Source: JAWUWD01 sp034112085
Lineage (GTDB): Bacteria > Bacteroidota > Bacteroidia > Cytophagales > Cyclobacteriaceae
Assembly: GCA_034112085.1 (NCBI GenBank)
Contig: JAWUWD010000050.1
Span: 1-64,000, forward strand
Length of the DNA: 64,000 bases
Direction of reading: 5' to 3'
In this document: one piece after another, positions 1-8,563 of the stretch
Layout of the letters: each line of letters begins with the position of its first letter
How positions within the stretch are numbered: the first letter of the stretch is position 1
Program-made: the position numbers and the translations under genes
Notes under the pieces: model-generated
Seen by the model: the letters and a program-made list of their open reading frames with translations, nothing else
Told to the model about the DNA's origin: nothing
Database searches by the model: none

Positions 1-88
1 TTTATTGTTTTATTTAATGCACTAATGTTTCCTATATTGTATTGTATAGTGCATGTTCATGTTATACATAATTGTTAATGATAATCAA

Positions 89-2719
89 ATGAGAAATATC
101 TTTATTAGCTTAATAATTTTAGTTGCATTGCCTTCAAAATCCATGTGTCAACAATTAGTGGAAGGTTTTGTAATGCCTACACCCTTGACTAATGCAACAA
201 TTAATGAAATAAAAATCGATGCCAATGACAAAACAATATTGGCAGGAGATTTTAAACTTTATGATAATGCCGAGATAGGTAACATGATAAAATTGAACTC
301 AGATGGCTCTTTGGATTCTGAATTTGTATTCATTGATGATAAAATTATCAATCACATAGAATTTCTTTCAACGGGTGAAATAATCGCACTTGACACTGAT
401 TCCTTGTATAAGGTAAATGAGTTTGGAACAATTGTTAACTCTATTGATATCGGGGTTTCAACCACTTTTTCCGATATTGTAATAAAGGACGACTTTATTA
501 TTTTGGTTGGAAACGGTCTTGGGCTCAAAAAGTTTGATTCAAACCTATCTTTGATAGCAGGCTTTAAAAATGACAACATTTTTGATGGAGGAGCATTGAG
601 AAGTGTTGCTATACAAAATGAAAAAATCTTAGTTGCTGGATCTTTCAGCTCTGTAAATGGGGTCTCCCAAAATGATATTTCAAGATTTGATTCAAATGGG
701 AACTTAGATGGAACTTTCGACACTGGATCAGGGACAAGTGACTTCCTAGGAACTCTTTTTATTCAAGATGATGGCAAAATCTTGCTGGGGGAAACATTTA
801 TAAATGAATTTAATGGTTCTTCATTTCAGGGGTTAGCAAGATTAAATGAAGATGGAAGTATAGATAGCGGGTTTAATCCTCCAAAATTTAATGGGCCTAG
901 TGAAAAAGTTCTTTGGGTAAATGATAAAATACTTGTCTCGGTTTTTTTTAATGATGGCTTGACAACAGAAAATCGGCTAATAAGATTAAATAATGACGGA
1001 ACTCTCGATAATACTTTTAACACAATTAATGAAACTATCTCTGAAATAGGACTTCCCTCTACCGGAGAAATCATTACCAATGCAAATGTACTGGCTAAGT
1101 ATTCTGCAACTGGCGTCAATATTGTTGATTTTTTCTCTCCTTTGATTAAGATTGGTAGCTATAACAATGCTGAATACTTCAATGATTTTCTGATAGTGAC
1201 AGGAGACTTTACTTCGTTGAATAACGTTGAAACCTATCAAATAGGAAAAGTAGACTTGAATGGAATTGTAGACTCTAATTTTATTGTTACTCAAGAAACG
1301 AATACTGCGTCAACCGTTAACCTTTTTCCTTTTGAAATAAAAATTAGAGATGAAGATGAAATTTTCGTTTCACTAGGAAATAAACTGCTAAAAATAGACC
1401 ATCAAGGAAGTCCAGTACCTGGCTTTAATACTCCTACTGAAGTGATTAGACCTGGTGGTGGGACGGAGACGAATTTCGCTGGTAAATTTGAACTTCTTGA
1501 TGATGGAAAAATTGTCACTGCAGGTCCCAACGGTTTATACATCTTAAGCGAAGCGGGAGTTCAGGATACTTCGTTTGATTTTGAAAATACAAGCGGAATC
1601 AATGGCGCATATAGCCTAGGTCTTCAAACCAACGAGAAGATAATCTATGCTTCTGCGTCTACAGAAATTAATAATGAAAGCGTGAATAGGCTTGTTAGAC
1701 TAAATTTAGATGGCTCGATAGACCCTTCTTTCGATTTTGGTGTGGGGCCTAGCTCCAGTGTTAATTACATTAATGTTGCTCTAAATGATGAAATCATAGT
1801 AGGGTCTTCTGGATTTAACGGATTCAGTAGCAACCTAGGAATTTTTAAACTTAGCAGTGATGGTATTTTTAATACAGAATATCCAGAGAACATTAATACT
1901 TCGTTGCAAGAGCCTTTCTTCTTTTATGATGGCGTAAATTTTAAAGGGAAATCACTATTATTTACCTATGTCAATTTCTCTACATTTGAACAATCCATTG
2001 GAAAACTAAGCGGAGACGGTTCTTTGCTCACTGATTTCAGCCTTGACGCAGACATTCTAATAGCAGATTTTCCTGCTCAATTGGTCACACCAAGAGCAGT
2101 AGGAGAAAAAATGTTTTTGCTGCTAGGAGACTTCACTATTAGCTCTGAAAACATTGAGACCAAAGGATTGCTATTCATTGATAATAGCATCCCGGTAATT
2201 ACTGCTAGTTCTTCCCTCAGCACACCGGAAGAGACACCTCTTCTTATTTCACTAGATGACCTTACCGTTGAAGAGCCTGATAATGAGTTTCCAACAGACT
2301 TTTCTTTAACAGTTTTAGCAGGGGATAACTATACAATAACTGAAAGTCAGGTAATCCCTGCAATAGATTTCAATGGATCACTAACCGTTCCTGTTACAGT
2401 CAATGACGGTATTGATGACAGTGAACCTTTTATGTTAACAATTGAGGTAACTGCTGTTCTAAGTACTAATTCTTATGATTTTGCCGATATTTCAGTCTAT
2501 CCAAATCCAGTAAAAAAGCATTTGATTATTGATAAACTCAACAAAGCGAAATCCACTCACCTCATAATCTATAACTTAGATGGTGTATTGATGTATCAAA
2601 GAAAGAATGTTGAACGAGAAGGAATAAATATAGATGTAAGCTCTTTTGCTGAAGGGATATATATACTGATTTTGAATAGCAACGGAAATTCAAGGGTGAA
2701 GAAGGTCGTCAAATTTTAA
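89..2719 (+). CDS. secreted delta-60 repeat protein with T9SS sorting domain
   Basis: Secreted or surface protein of unknown specific function. The start is placed at an internal Met (89) because it is followed directly by a signal peptide (MRNIFISLIILVALP... ending near SMCQQ); the frame is open back to 53. About nine copies of the delta-60 repeat core are visible (forms such as RLNEDGSIDSGFN, RFDSNGNLDGTFD, RLNLDGSIDPSFD), expected to fold as a beta-propeller-like array. These are followed by a cadherin-like segment beginning near STPEETPLLISLDDL and a C-terminal type A sorting domain (NPVKKHLIID ... GIYILILNSNG ... KKVVKF), which in this phylum directs export by the type IX system. It stands alone, with 268 nt of empty DNA downstream. 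No enzymatic motif was seen. Family assignment is firm; the biological role is unknown. Confidence 0.88.
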   Translation: MRNIFISLIILVALPSKSMCQQLVEGFVMPTPLTNATINEIKIDANDKTILAGDFKLYDNAEIGNMIKLNSDGSLDSEFVFIDDKIINHIEFLSTGEIIALDTDSLYKVNEFGTIVNSIDIGVSTTFSDIVIKDDFIILVGNGLGLKKFDSNLSLIAGFKNDNIFDGGALRSVAIQNEKILVAGSFSSVNGVSQNDISRFDSNGNLDGTFDTGSGTSDFLGTLFIQDDGKILLGETFINEFNGSSFQGLARLNEDGSIDSGFNPPKFNGPSEKVLWVNDKILVSVFFNDGLTTENRLIRLNNDGTLDNTFNTINETISEIGLPSTGEIITNANVLAKYSATGVNIVDFFSPLIKIGSYNNAEYFNDFLIVTGDFTSLNNVETYQIGKVDLNGIVDSNFIVTQETNTASTVNLFPFEIKIRDEDEIFVSLGNKLLKIDHQGSPVPGFNTPTEVIRPGGGTETNFAGKFELLDDGKIVTAGPNGLYILSEAGVQDTSFDFENTSGINGAYSLGLQTNEKIIYASASTEINNESVNRLVRLNLDGSIDPSFDFGVGPSSSVNYINVALNDEIIVGSSGFNGFSSNLGIFKLSSDGIFNTEYPENINTSLQEPFFFYDGVNFKGKSLLFTYVNFSTFEQSIGKLSGDGSLLTDFSLDADILIADFPAQLVTPRAVGEKMFLLLGDFTISSENIETKGLLFIDNSIPVITASSSLSTPEETPLLISLDDLTVEEPDNEFPTDFSLTVLAGDNYTITESQVIPAIDFNGSLTVPVTVNDGIDDSEPFMLTIEVTAVLSTNSYDFADISVYPNPVKKHLIIDKLNKAKSTHLIIYNLDGVLMYQRKNVEREGINIDVSSFAEGIYILILNSNGNSRVKKVVKF

Positions 2720-2987
2720 ATCAATTAAATATCATTAACAAACGATATAGCACATGTCTCTACATAGCTATTTGAAACTAAAATGCAAACCAATACTTTA
2801 GTAGTTATTTAAATGAGTCCAGAGGCGCGTGCCATATCTGGTCGTTACCACAACTTGAAATTCGAATGCTTAAAAAAATAATTTCCTGATATTAGCAGTT
2901 AGTTGTCTCCTCGTTTTTGAAGACGGCTTAAGTTTGGAAGAATTTTATAGAATGAGGTCACTTATATACCAATCACCAATCATCTAA
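2720..2987. other. intergenic region without recognised features
   Basis: 268 nt between the delta-60 protein (+) and the end of rmuC (-), so the flanking genes converge. It contains no ORF of convincing composition, tRNA or strong hairpin. Confidence 0.6.
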
Positions 2988-4289
2988 TTAACTATCCTCA
3001 GCCCGATCTATTAATTTCTGATCCATCTGCTTGCTAGTCTTCGCGCCAAGATCTTTTATCTTCTGAGCACGAGTTACTAAGTTGCCACTACCATCCACCA
3101 GTTTTTTCATGGCTTCAACATACACCTTTTGTGAAGCATCCATGTGTCTACCAACATTTTTCAAATCTTCTGTGAATGCTACGAATTTGTCATAGAGGTT
3201 TCCACCTTGTCGAGCTATTTCCAGTGCATTGCGATTTTGATATTCATTCTTCCAAATATTGGAGATCGTACGCAATGTTGCGATCAACGTAGTAGGACTT
3301 ACGATTACTATATTCTTGTCATATGCATCAGTAAATAGCTCACCATCATGTTGCACTGCCAAGCTAAATGCTGGTTCGATGGGCACAAATAACAAAACAA
3401 AATCTAGTCCTTCAACTCCGTATAGGCTCTGATAATTTTTATCACTCAAATCTTTAATATGCTTACGCAAAGATTGTATGTGAATTTTCAATTGGATCGC
3501 TTGCTCTTCTTCAGTCTCACCATTGACATAGCGTTCGTAGGCGATCAATGACACTTTAGAATCAACGATGATGTTTTTATTATCTGGTAACTTTACAACT
3601 ATGTCAGGTTGATATCTTTTGCCACCTTCAGTAGTGAAAGACTCCTGCACATTGTATTCTCTATCTTTCTCAAGTCCAGATTTCTGTAGAATACTCTCCA
3701 ATATAAATTCACCCCAGTTACCCTGTGTCTTGGTGTCTCCTTTGAGTGCTTTGGTAAGGTTACTGGCTTCCTTTGTGATCTGCTGATTAAGCTCCTTGAG
3801 TCCTTTTATTTGTTCTCGAAGAGCTGTATTATTCTGAAGGTTGTCTTTATTGCTTTGTTCTACTTTTTGTTCGAAAGTAGTGATCTTCTCTTTCAGTGGG
3901 TTGAGCAGTTCACCCATGCTGATTTTGTTTTGGTCAGTAAATTTCTTTGTTTTTTCATCAAGAATCTCATTTGCAAGATTTTTAAATTCAATACTGAATC
4001 TCTCTTGAAGCTTATTAAGTTCCTCTTTTTGCTCCGCGAGCTTCTCTTGTAGATTTCTATAATCTGCCTCTGTGGTAGAGAGGTTGCTATTGAGAGAAAT
4101 GACTGTTTGACGCTCTTTTTCAAGAGATTGTTTTAGCCCATCAAGTTCCTTTTGAAGTGCTTCAAGTTGAACATCTTTAACTTTAAGATCAGTCGTGTCT
4201 GTCGTCTGACTAGCAAATTTGAATTTGGCAATGAACCAAGCTCCTACTCCACCAATGATGATTCCTGTGATTAACCAAACGAGTTCCAA
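2988..4289 (-). CDS. rmuC: RmuC family DNA recombination protein
   Basis: RmuC-type protein, a putative nuclease-fold protein limiting DNA inversions and rearrangements. At 433 aa it is of usual length. An N-terminal membrane anchor (LVWLITGIIIGGVGAWFIAKF region) is followed by a long coiled coil rich in Glu, Lys and Gln (about residues 35-175). The conserved core follows, with GNWGEFILESIL, the QPDIVVKLPD...IIVDSKVSL segment that carries the PD-(D/E)xK-like residues, and the FVPIEPAF motif. It lies downstream of the S41 protease on the same strand but is separated from it by a strong terminator at 4315-4348, so it probably has its own promoter. The family call is strong; the molecular activity of RmuC is not well settled. 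Confidence 0.93.
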   Translation of the reverse strand: MELVWLITGIIIGGVGAWFIAKFKFASQTTDTTDLKVKDVQLEALQKELDGLKQSLEKERQTVISLNSNLSTTEADYRNLQEKLAEQKEELNKLQERFSIEFKNLANEILDEKTKKFTDQNKISMGELLNPLKEKITTFEQKVEQSNKDNLQNNTALREQIKGLKELNQQITKEASNLTKALKGDTKTQGNWGEFILESILQKSGLEKDREYNVQESFTTEGGKRYQPDIVVKLPDNKNIIVDSKVSLIAYERYVNGETEEEQAIQLKIHIQSLRKHIKDLSDKNYQSLYGVEGLDFVLLFVPIEPAFSLAVQHDGELFTDAYDKNIVIVSPTTLIATLRTISNIWKNEYQNRNALEIARQGGNLYDKFVAFTEDLKNVGRHMDASQKVYVEAMKKLVDGSGNLVTRAQKIKDLGAKTSKQMDQKLIDRAEDS

Positions 4290-4314
4290 ATGCAGATTAT
4301 TTTAGATGAGACAT

Positions 4315-4348
4315 AAAAATACACCTTTCAATTGAACGGTGTATTTTT
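4315..4348 (-). terminator. terminator between S41 protease and rmuC
   Basis: The arms AAAAATACACC and GGTGTATTTTT enclose a further small palindrome (TTCAATTGAA), giving a long hairpin with A/T ends, so it can act in either direction. It follows the stop of the S41 protease on the minus strand. Confidence 0.75.
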
Positions 4349-4372
4349 CATTAAATATTTAAAAGACAAAGT

Positions 4373-6007
4373 CTAGAAATCTCCTCGATTCAGTTCTTCT
4401 GCTCTGTCGAATAGTTTTACTGCTTGCTGTAGAATTTCGTTGGTCTCATTGAAGATTGGATAGAAACCTTCGTTTTGCCATATTTTACGAGCGATCTGTG
4501 CTTTGATGTGAAGTTGGAACAATGACTTGTGTGTATTCATATCTTTCAAGTCAGGCTCTACGCCAGCAGTTTCACCATAAGCAATTAGCTCATTGATCAT
4601 GGCGTCAGTGATATCGAAGTTCATATAGTATTGTTCATAGCCCATGTCTTCCAAAACAGTCAGATTATCATCTGAATACTTGAAAGTGAATTCCTGAATA
4701 GAGTTGCTGTAGAATAATTTATTAAGATATTTTGAATTGAGCGTAGTGTCCAGTTTCACAAAGTAATCAGGCATGATACCACCACCACCATACACAGGAC
4801 GTCCTTTAAGCGTTTCGTATTTCAGAGAGTCATTGAAATGGATACTGTCTGCACTGAAAAATTCGCCATTGTTGTATCTATCGATAATGTCTTTAGCATA
4901 GTCACCACCAGTTCCCGAATCATAAGGTTTTTGAATACTACGTCCACTTGGCGTATAGTATCTTGAGATAGTCAATCTAAGTTCTGAGCCATCACTTAAG
5001 TCGATTGGCGCTTGCACCAACCCTTTCCCAAAAGAACGTCTTCCTACGATCAGCGCTCTGTCGTTGTCTTGCAATGCACCAGATAAAATTTCTGAAGCAG
5101 AAGCACTTCCTTCATTGACCAATACGATTACATTTCCTTCTTCAAATCCTCCAGTACGCTCAGCAAAGGCTTCTGAATTGAACTGGCTTTCTTTGCCTTT
5201 AGTGTAAACGATCTTTTGGTTGTCCGGCAAGAACTCATCAGCAATATTGATAGCATGGTGCATGTATCCACCTGGATTCCCCTGTAGATCAATAATCAAT
5301 TTTTGCATGCCATACTCTTTGAGTTTGTTGACCGCTATTTTGAATTCATCATAAGTTGTTGCGGCAAATCGACTCACTTTTACATAGCCTATTTCATCAT
5401 TGATCATATAACTCACGTCAATAGAGAATTGAGGTATTTTGTCTCTTATGATATTGAATACAATAGGTTCTTTTTTGCTTTTTCTGAGAACAGTTATTTC
5501 TACTTCACTGCCTTTTGGTCCTTTTAGGTGTTTTTGCACATCCCTATTGGTGAATCCAACACCAGCAACATTTTCGTCACCTACTTGGATGATTTGATCT
5601 CCAGATAGCAAGCCTACAGCCTCAGATGGTCCACCACTCAGCGGGGAAACCACCATGATGGTATCTCTGAATATGTTAAACTCTATTCCAATTCCTTCAA
5701 AATTTCCTTGTAAGTCCTCATTAGCAGCTACTTTGTCTCTGGCGGGGATATAGGAAGAATGTGGATCAAGTTTGGAAAGCATATGCGTGATGGCGTCTTC
5801 GACTAGTTCTTCGGTGTCCACCTCATCGACATAGTTCTTGTCGATATGCATCAATACTTCACGGAACTTCTGCACACTTTTATTGACATCTGCTCCGGTA
5901 CTTCCTCCATCAGCTATAGTTGCGCCAATTAATACTCCAGCAGCGATTCCAATAAAAAGTACTAACGGAAGTCTGATTTGTTGTTTAGTGTTTTTGTATT
6001 TGCTCAC
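4373..6007 (-). CDS. S41 family C-terminal processing peptidase
   Basis: Periplasmic tail-specific serine protease of the CtpA/Prc family, anchored by one N-terminal membrane segment (about residues 13-30). A PDZ domain follows (about 100-180; GIGIEF...PLSGGPSEAVGLLSGDQI). The S41 catalytic core contains LIIDLQGNPGG, NEGSASASEI and SFGKGLVQ. The nucleophile is most likely Ser303 and the general base Lys328, a 25-residue spacing expected for the Ser/Lys dyad. At 544 aa it has the usual Bacteroidota length, with a C-terminal helical extension. It reads away from ruvX, with a 150-nt divergent intergenic region. Substrates in this organism cannot be inferred. Confidence 0.94.
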   Translation of the reverse strand: MSKYKNTKQQIRLPLVLFIGIAAGVLIGATIADGGSTGADVNKSVQKFREVLMHIDKNYVDEVDTEELVEDAITHMLSKLDPHSSYIPARDKVAANEDLQGNFEGIGIEFNIFRDTIMVVSPLSGGPSEAVGLLSGDQIIQVGDENVAGVGFTNRDVQKHLKGPKGSEVEITVLRKSKKEPIVFNIIRDKIPQFSIDVSYMINDEIGYVKVSRFAATTYDEFKIAVNKLKEYGMQKLIIDLQGNPGGYMHHAINIADEFLPDNQKIVYTKGKESQFNSEAFAERTGGFEEGNVIVLVNEGSASASEILSGALQDNDRALIVGRRSFGKGLVQAPIDLSDGSELRLTISRYYTPSGRSIQKPYDSGTGGDYAKDIIDRYNNGEFFSADSIHFNDSLKYETLKGRPVYGGGGIMPDYFVKLDTTLNSKYLNKLFYSNSIQEFTFKYSDDNLTVLEDMGYEQYYMNFDITDAMINELIAYGETAGVEPDLKDMNTHKSLFQLHIKAQIARKIWQNEGFYPIFNETNEILQQAVKLFDRAEELNRGDF

Positions 6008-6131
6008 GATTATATCAATTATATCTAGTCAAATTTAGCATTTTTTATCCCTCTCAAAGAAAATTGGATATTGAACTTAACGAATCCTTATGAAATAAGT
6101 TGATATCAATAATTCAAATGGCTTTTATCCT

Positions 6132-6139
6132 TACTTTTG
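6132..6139 (+). promoter_or_regulatory. -7 element TACTTTTG upstream of ruvX
   Basis: Matches the Bacteroidota -7 consensus TAnnTTTG. It overlaps the most upstream possible start (6137), so the true ruvX start should be the ATG at 6158. No TTG was found at the ideal upstream spacing, so the match is partial. Confidence 0.45.
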
Positions 6140-6157
6140 TGGGATAATAAAGTTGAA

Positions 6158-6574
6158 ATGGGGAGAATAGTAGGTATAGATTATGGTACGAAAAGGGTAG
6201 GGCTGGCAGTCACTGATCCTTTGAAAATAATATCATCTCCATTAGACACAATCCATTCTAAGGATGTGATAGAGTTTTTGAAAAAGTATGATGCTACTGA
6301 AGATATTGAAGTATTTGCGGTAGGAATGCCAAAGAACACAAATAATAAGCCTACAGATGCTACTCCACATGTTAAAGTATTTGTAAAGCACCTTAGAAAA
6401 GCATTTCCCAATACGCCCATTCGTTTAGTAGATGAGCGTTTCACTAGCAAGATGGCGCTTGATACCATGATTGCTGGTGGATCAACGAAAAAAGATAGAC
6501 GAGAAAAAGGCAATATTGACAAAATTAGTGCAGCTATTATTTTACAATCATACATGGATAGTAATTCCATTTGA
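6158..6574 (+). CDS. ruvX: Holliday junction resolvase-like RuvX (YqgF)
   Basis: RNase H-fold nuclease of the YqgF/RuvX family, implicated in 16S rRNA maturation and possibly Holliday junction resolution. Motifs seen: GRIVGIDYGTKRVGLAVTD at the N-terminus (first catalytic Asp), AVGMPKNTNN, VDERFTS and a C-terminal DKISAAIILQSY. Start chosen at 6158 (138 aa), because the upstream option at 6137 overlaps a TAnnTTTG promoter element and adds residues not typical of the family. Peptide deformylase follows 35 nt downstream. Confidence 0.94.
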   Translation: MGRIVGIDYGTKRVGLAVTDPLKIISSPLDTIHSKDVIEFLKKYDATEDIEVFAVGMPKNTNNKPTDATPHVKVFVKHLRKAFPNTPIRLVDERFTSKMALDTMIAGGSTKKDRREKGNIDKISAAIILQSYMDSNSI

Positions 6575-6583
6575 GAAAATAAT

Positions 6584-6591
6584 TATCTTTG
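6584..6591 (+). promoter_or_regulatory. -7 element TATCTTTG upstream of def
   Basis: TAnnTTTG match 18 nt before the ATG chosen for peptide deformylase. It overlaps the alternative start at 6589, favouring the start at 6610. The upstream TTG is not at ideal spacing. Confidence 0.4.
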
Positions 6592-6609
6592 CCCTCTAAT
6601 AATGATAGA

Positions 6610-7158
6610 ATGATATACCCAATAGTAATGTACGGTGATCCAGTTCTCAAAAAAAGAGCCAAGGATATTGATAAAGACAGCATTGATGTCAAGAAGCTTA
6701 GCGATGATATGTTCGAGACAATGGAAGCCGCAAGCGGGATTGGTCTTGCTGCACCACAGATAGGCAAGAGTGTGAGAATGTTCGTAGTTGATGGCACGCC
6801 TATCGAAGATGAAGATATGGAGGGATTTAGGAAAATATTCATTAACCCTGAAATACTCGAAGAGGATGGCGAAAAGTGGGCTTTCGAAGAAGGTTGCTTA
6901 AGTATTCCTGATGTGCGTGAAGATATCAGTCGTCAAGAGTTTTTGGTGATTCGTTATTTTGATGAAAACTGGGTAGAGCATGAGGAAGAATATGATGGTA
7001 TGAAGGCCAGAATCATACAGCATGAATACGATCACATCGAAGGAATTCTGTTCACGGATCATTTAACCCCATTAAAGAAGAAGCTCCTCAAAGGTCGCTT
7101 GACTAATATCAGTAAAGGGAAAGTGAAAGCTGGGTATAGAATTAAAGCACCTAGATAA
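6610..7158 (+). CDS. def: peptide deformylase
   Basis: Removes the formyl group from the initiator methionine of nascent proteins; a cytosolic metalloenzyme. All three family motifs are present: GIGLAAPQIG (motif I), EEGCLSIPD (motif II, metal-binding Cys) and QHEYDHIEG (motif III, two metal-binding His and catalytic Glu). 182 aa from the Met in MIYPIVMYGDPVL; seven extra codons upstream (6589) are probably untranslated since a -7 element overlaps them. It is followed by a clear terminator at 7186-7218. Confidence 0.96.
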   Translation: MIYPIVMYGDPVLKKRAKDIDKDSIDVKKLSDDMFETMEAASGIGLAAPQIGKSVRMFVVDGTPIEDEDMEGFRKIFINPEILEEDGEKWAFEEGCLSIPDVREDISRQEFLVIRYFDENWVEHEEEYDGMKARIIQHEYDHIEGILFTDHLTPLKKKLLKGRLTNISKGKVKAGYRIKAPR

Positions 7159-7185
7159 AATAAAAAAAAGTAGAAATTAAATCAG

Positions 7186-7218
7186 ACCTATCAAATTCAA
7201 ACTTGATAGGTTTTTTTT
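7186..7218 (+). terminator. terminator after def
   Basis: Stem ACCTATCAA/TTGATAGGT (9 bp, 8-nt loop) followed immediately by a run of eight T residues. Confidence 0.88.
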
Positions 7219-7466
7219 ATTAATTCTTTTATGAGGTTAGATAACTTGGTTATTTGTTGATTTCTAGTGATCAATACCACATTCTATGCAACCGATATCA
7301 TCCAAACTCCCTGACGTAGGAACCACGATATTCTCTGTCATGTCTAAGATGGCGAATGATCACCAGGCGATCAATCTGTAATAAGGTTTTCCTGAAGTCG
7401 AAGTGTCTGCTAAGTTGATCAGATTGCTCAATGTCTATATGTAAAGGTGATTTATGTCTGCTAACA
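7219..7466. other. intergenic region, no confident gene
   Basis: Between the def terminator and the NlpC/P60 stop. A 63-codon minus-strand frame (7298-7489) starts with GTG inside the 3' end of the NlpC/P60 gene and matches no family I know. Its composition is Arg/His-rich and unlike neighbouring proteins, so it is not called. Confidence 0.5.
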
Positions 7467-7931
7467 TCAAAAAGGTCGTCTGGCTCCACGATATATTTTC
7501 TGATAGTAATTGGAGGTGAGTGTAGCTTCTACTACGCCAAGACTGCTTGAAGCATGAATAAACTTGATGGTACTGCCTTTTATAACGGTTACCATTCCAA
7601 CATGTGTAATTTTTCTTTTCTTTTTGCCAGTAGCAAAGAATACCCAATCACCAGGTTTTACATCTCTTTTACCCACTTTCTTACCATACTCATTTTGAGC
7701 AGCAGATGTTCGTGGAATTGTTAATCCTATAGATTTATATGAGTTCAGTAATAAACCAGAACAGTCAACACCAGAACGAGTGGTTCCTCCCCATTTATAG
7801 GGAACTCCTGTGTATGAACGGGCTGTTTTGATGACGGTATTGATTTTGCTCTGACGGACTCGGGCTTTCTTCGCAGCACCACAGCCTGCAAGGAGTATCG
7901 TGATTATCAATAAGGTAAGTATTCTTTTCAT
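7467..7931 (-). CDS. NlpC/P60 family lipoprotein
   Basis: Putative cell-wall peptidase (gamma-D-glutamyl-diaminopimelate endopeptidase class), exported as a lipoprotein: MKRILTLLIITILLAGCG has a clear lipobox (LAGC). The NlpC/P60 core is visible: VPYKWGGTTRSGVDCSGLL with the catalytic Cys, the GDWVFFATG strand, ITHVGMV with the catalytic His, and FIHAS, which is close to the third polar residue. At 154 aa it is a minimal single-domain form. It starts 6 nt downstream of the Lrp-type gene on the same strand, so the two may be co-transcribed. Confidence 0.92.
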   Translation of the reverse strand: MKRILTLLIITILLAGCGAAKKARVRQSKINTVIKTARSYTGVPYKWGGTTRSGVDCSGLLLNSYKSIGLTIPRTSAAQNEYGKKVGKRDVKPGDWVFFATGKKKRKITHVGMVTVIKGSTIKFIHASSSLGVVEATLTSNYYQKIYRGARRPF

Positions 7932-7937
7932 GATAAG

Positions 7938-8414
7938 TTATTCTGAATCTAGCTCTATTGGTACATTTCTTTGAAATGCTGTTTCAAATACAATAATCGT
8001 ATCAGTTCCTTCAACGCCCTTGATGGGGTGTATTTTTTCATACAATACTTGACGAAGATGTTGATTGCTTTTTGCCATTACTTTCAAGATCAAAGCATAT
8101 TTCCCCGTAACATTATTGCATTCGATGACCTCTTTGATCTGCTTGAGTGACTTGATAATCTCCGGAATATAACGAGCCTCAGTGACAATTATTCTGCTAT
8201 AAGCTACCGTGTTATAGCCGAGTTTTTCAGGATTGATATGGTAGGTCGCTTGATTGATTACTTCAGATTGACGCAGTTTGTTGACACGCTGATGCACCAT
8301 GGAGTTGGAGATGCCTAAATCTTTAGCCAATTGTACAAAGGATAAACGTGCGTTTTTAGTCAATCTTCTTAAGATTTCCTGATCAGTACTGTCAAGTTGA
8401 TTGTCAATAGCCAC
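7938..8414 (-). CDS. Lrp/AsnC family transcriptional regulator
   Basis: DNA-binding regulator usually responding to amino acids. N-terminal helix-turn-helix (about residues 10-58; LTKNARLSFVQLAKDLGISNSMVHQRVNKL) and C-terminal RAM ligand/oligomerisation domain (about 75-150; IIVTEARYIPEIIKSLKQI...CNNVTGKYALILKVMAKS). Usual length (158 aa). It is transcribed divergently from the DUF1338 gene, with inverted repeats in the shared 149-nt region (8431-8473 and 8512-8527). This arrangement suggests it controls the DUF1338/FAD dehydrogenase genes, possibly in response to lysine or a related amino acid; that link is inference. Confidence 0.93.
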   Translation of the reverse strand: MAIDNQLDSTDQEILRRLTKNARLSFVQLAKDLGISNSMVHQRVNKLRQSEVINQATYHINPEKLGYNTVAYSRIIVTEARYIPEIIKSLKQIKEVIECNNVTGKYALILKVMAKSNQHLRQVLYEKIHPIKGVEGTDTIIVFETAFQRNVPIELDSE

Positions 8415-8430
8415 AAGTGTATTATTATAA

Positions 8431-8473
8431 AGTCATTATAATTCAAATTTAATAAATAAAAGTTGTAATGACT
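8431..8473. promoter_or_regulatory. inverted repeat, candidate Lrp-family operator
   Basis: AGTCATTATA (8431-8440) and TGTAATGACT (8464-8473) are inverted copies matching at 9 of 10 positions, 33 bp centre to centre, about three helical turns. They lie directly upstream of the Lrp-type gene in the divergent region. Function is inferred from position only. Confidence 0.45.
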
Positions 8474-8511
8474 TATAATATGTATTAATGAGGTTAAAAT
8501 GATGTTTAATT

Positions 8512-8527
8512 ACATGTTTGAACATGT
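8512..8527. promoter_or_regulatory. palindrome ACATGTT-N2-AACATGT, candidate operator
   Basis: Perfect 7+7 inverted repeat with a 2-nt spacer, 8 nt upstream of a TAnnTTTG element (TAATTTTG, 8535-8542) that would drive the DUF1338 gene. This is a good position for regulator binding. Confidence 0.45.
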
Positions 8528-8534
8528 GATTAAC

Positions 8535-8542
8535 TAATTTTG
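8535..8542 (+). promoter_or_regulatory. -7 element TAATTTTG upstream of DUF1338 gene
   Basis: TAnnTTTG match 21 nt before the ATG at 8564. The nearest upstream TTG (8518-8520) is 14 nt away, closer than the usual ~19, so assignment is partial. Confidence 0.4.
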
Positions 8543-8563
8543 TGTTAAATAAAATCAAATATA

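Noticed and set aside
986..1294. Open frame opposite the delta-60 protein
   Set aside because: Antisense shadow of a well-supported repeat protein; no signal, domain or promoter.
7298..7489. 63-codon minus-strand ORF overlapping the end of the NlpC/P60 gene
   Set aside because: GTG start inside a well-supported gene, Arg/His/Asp-rich composition unlike neighbours, no recognisable domain.
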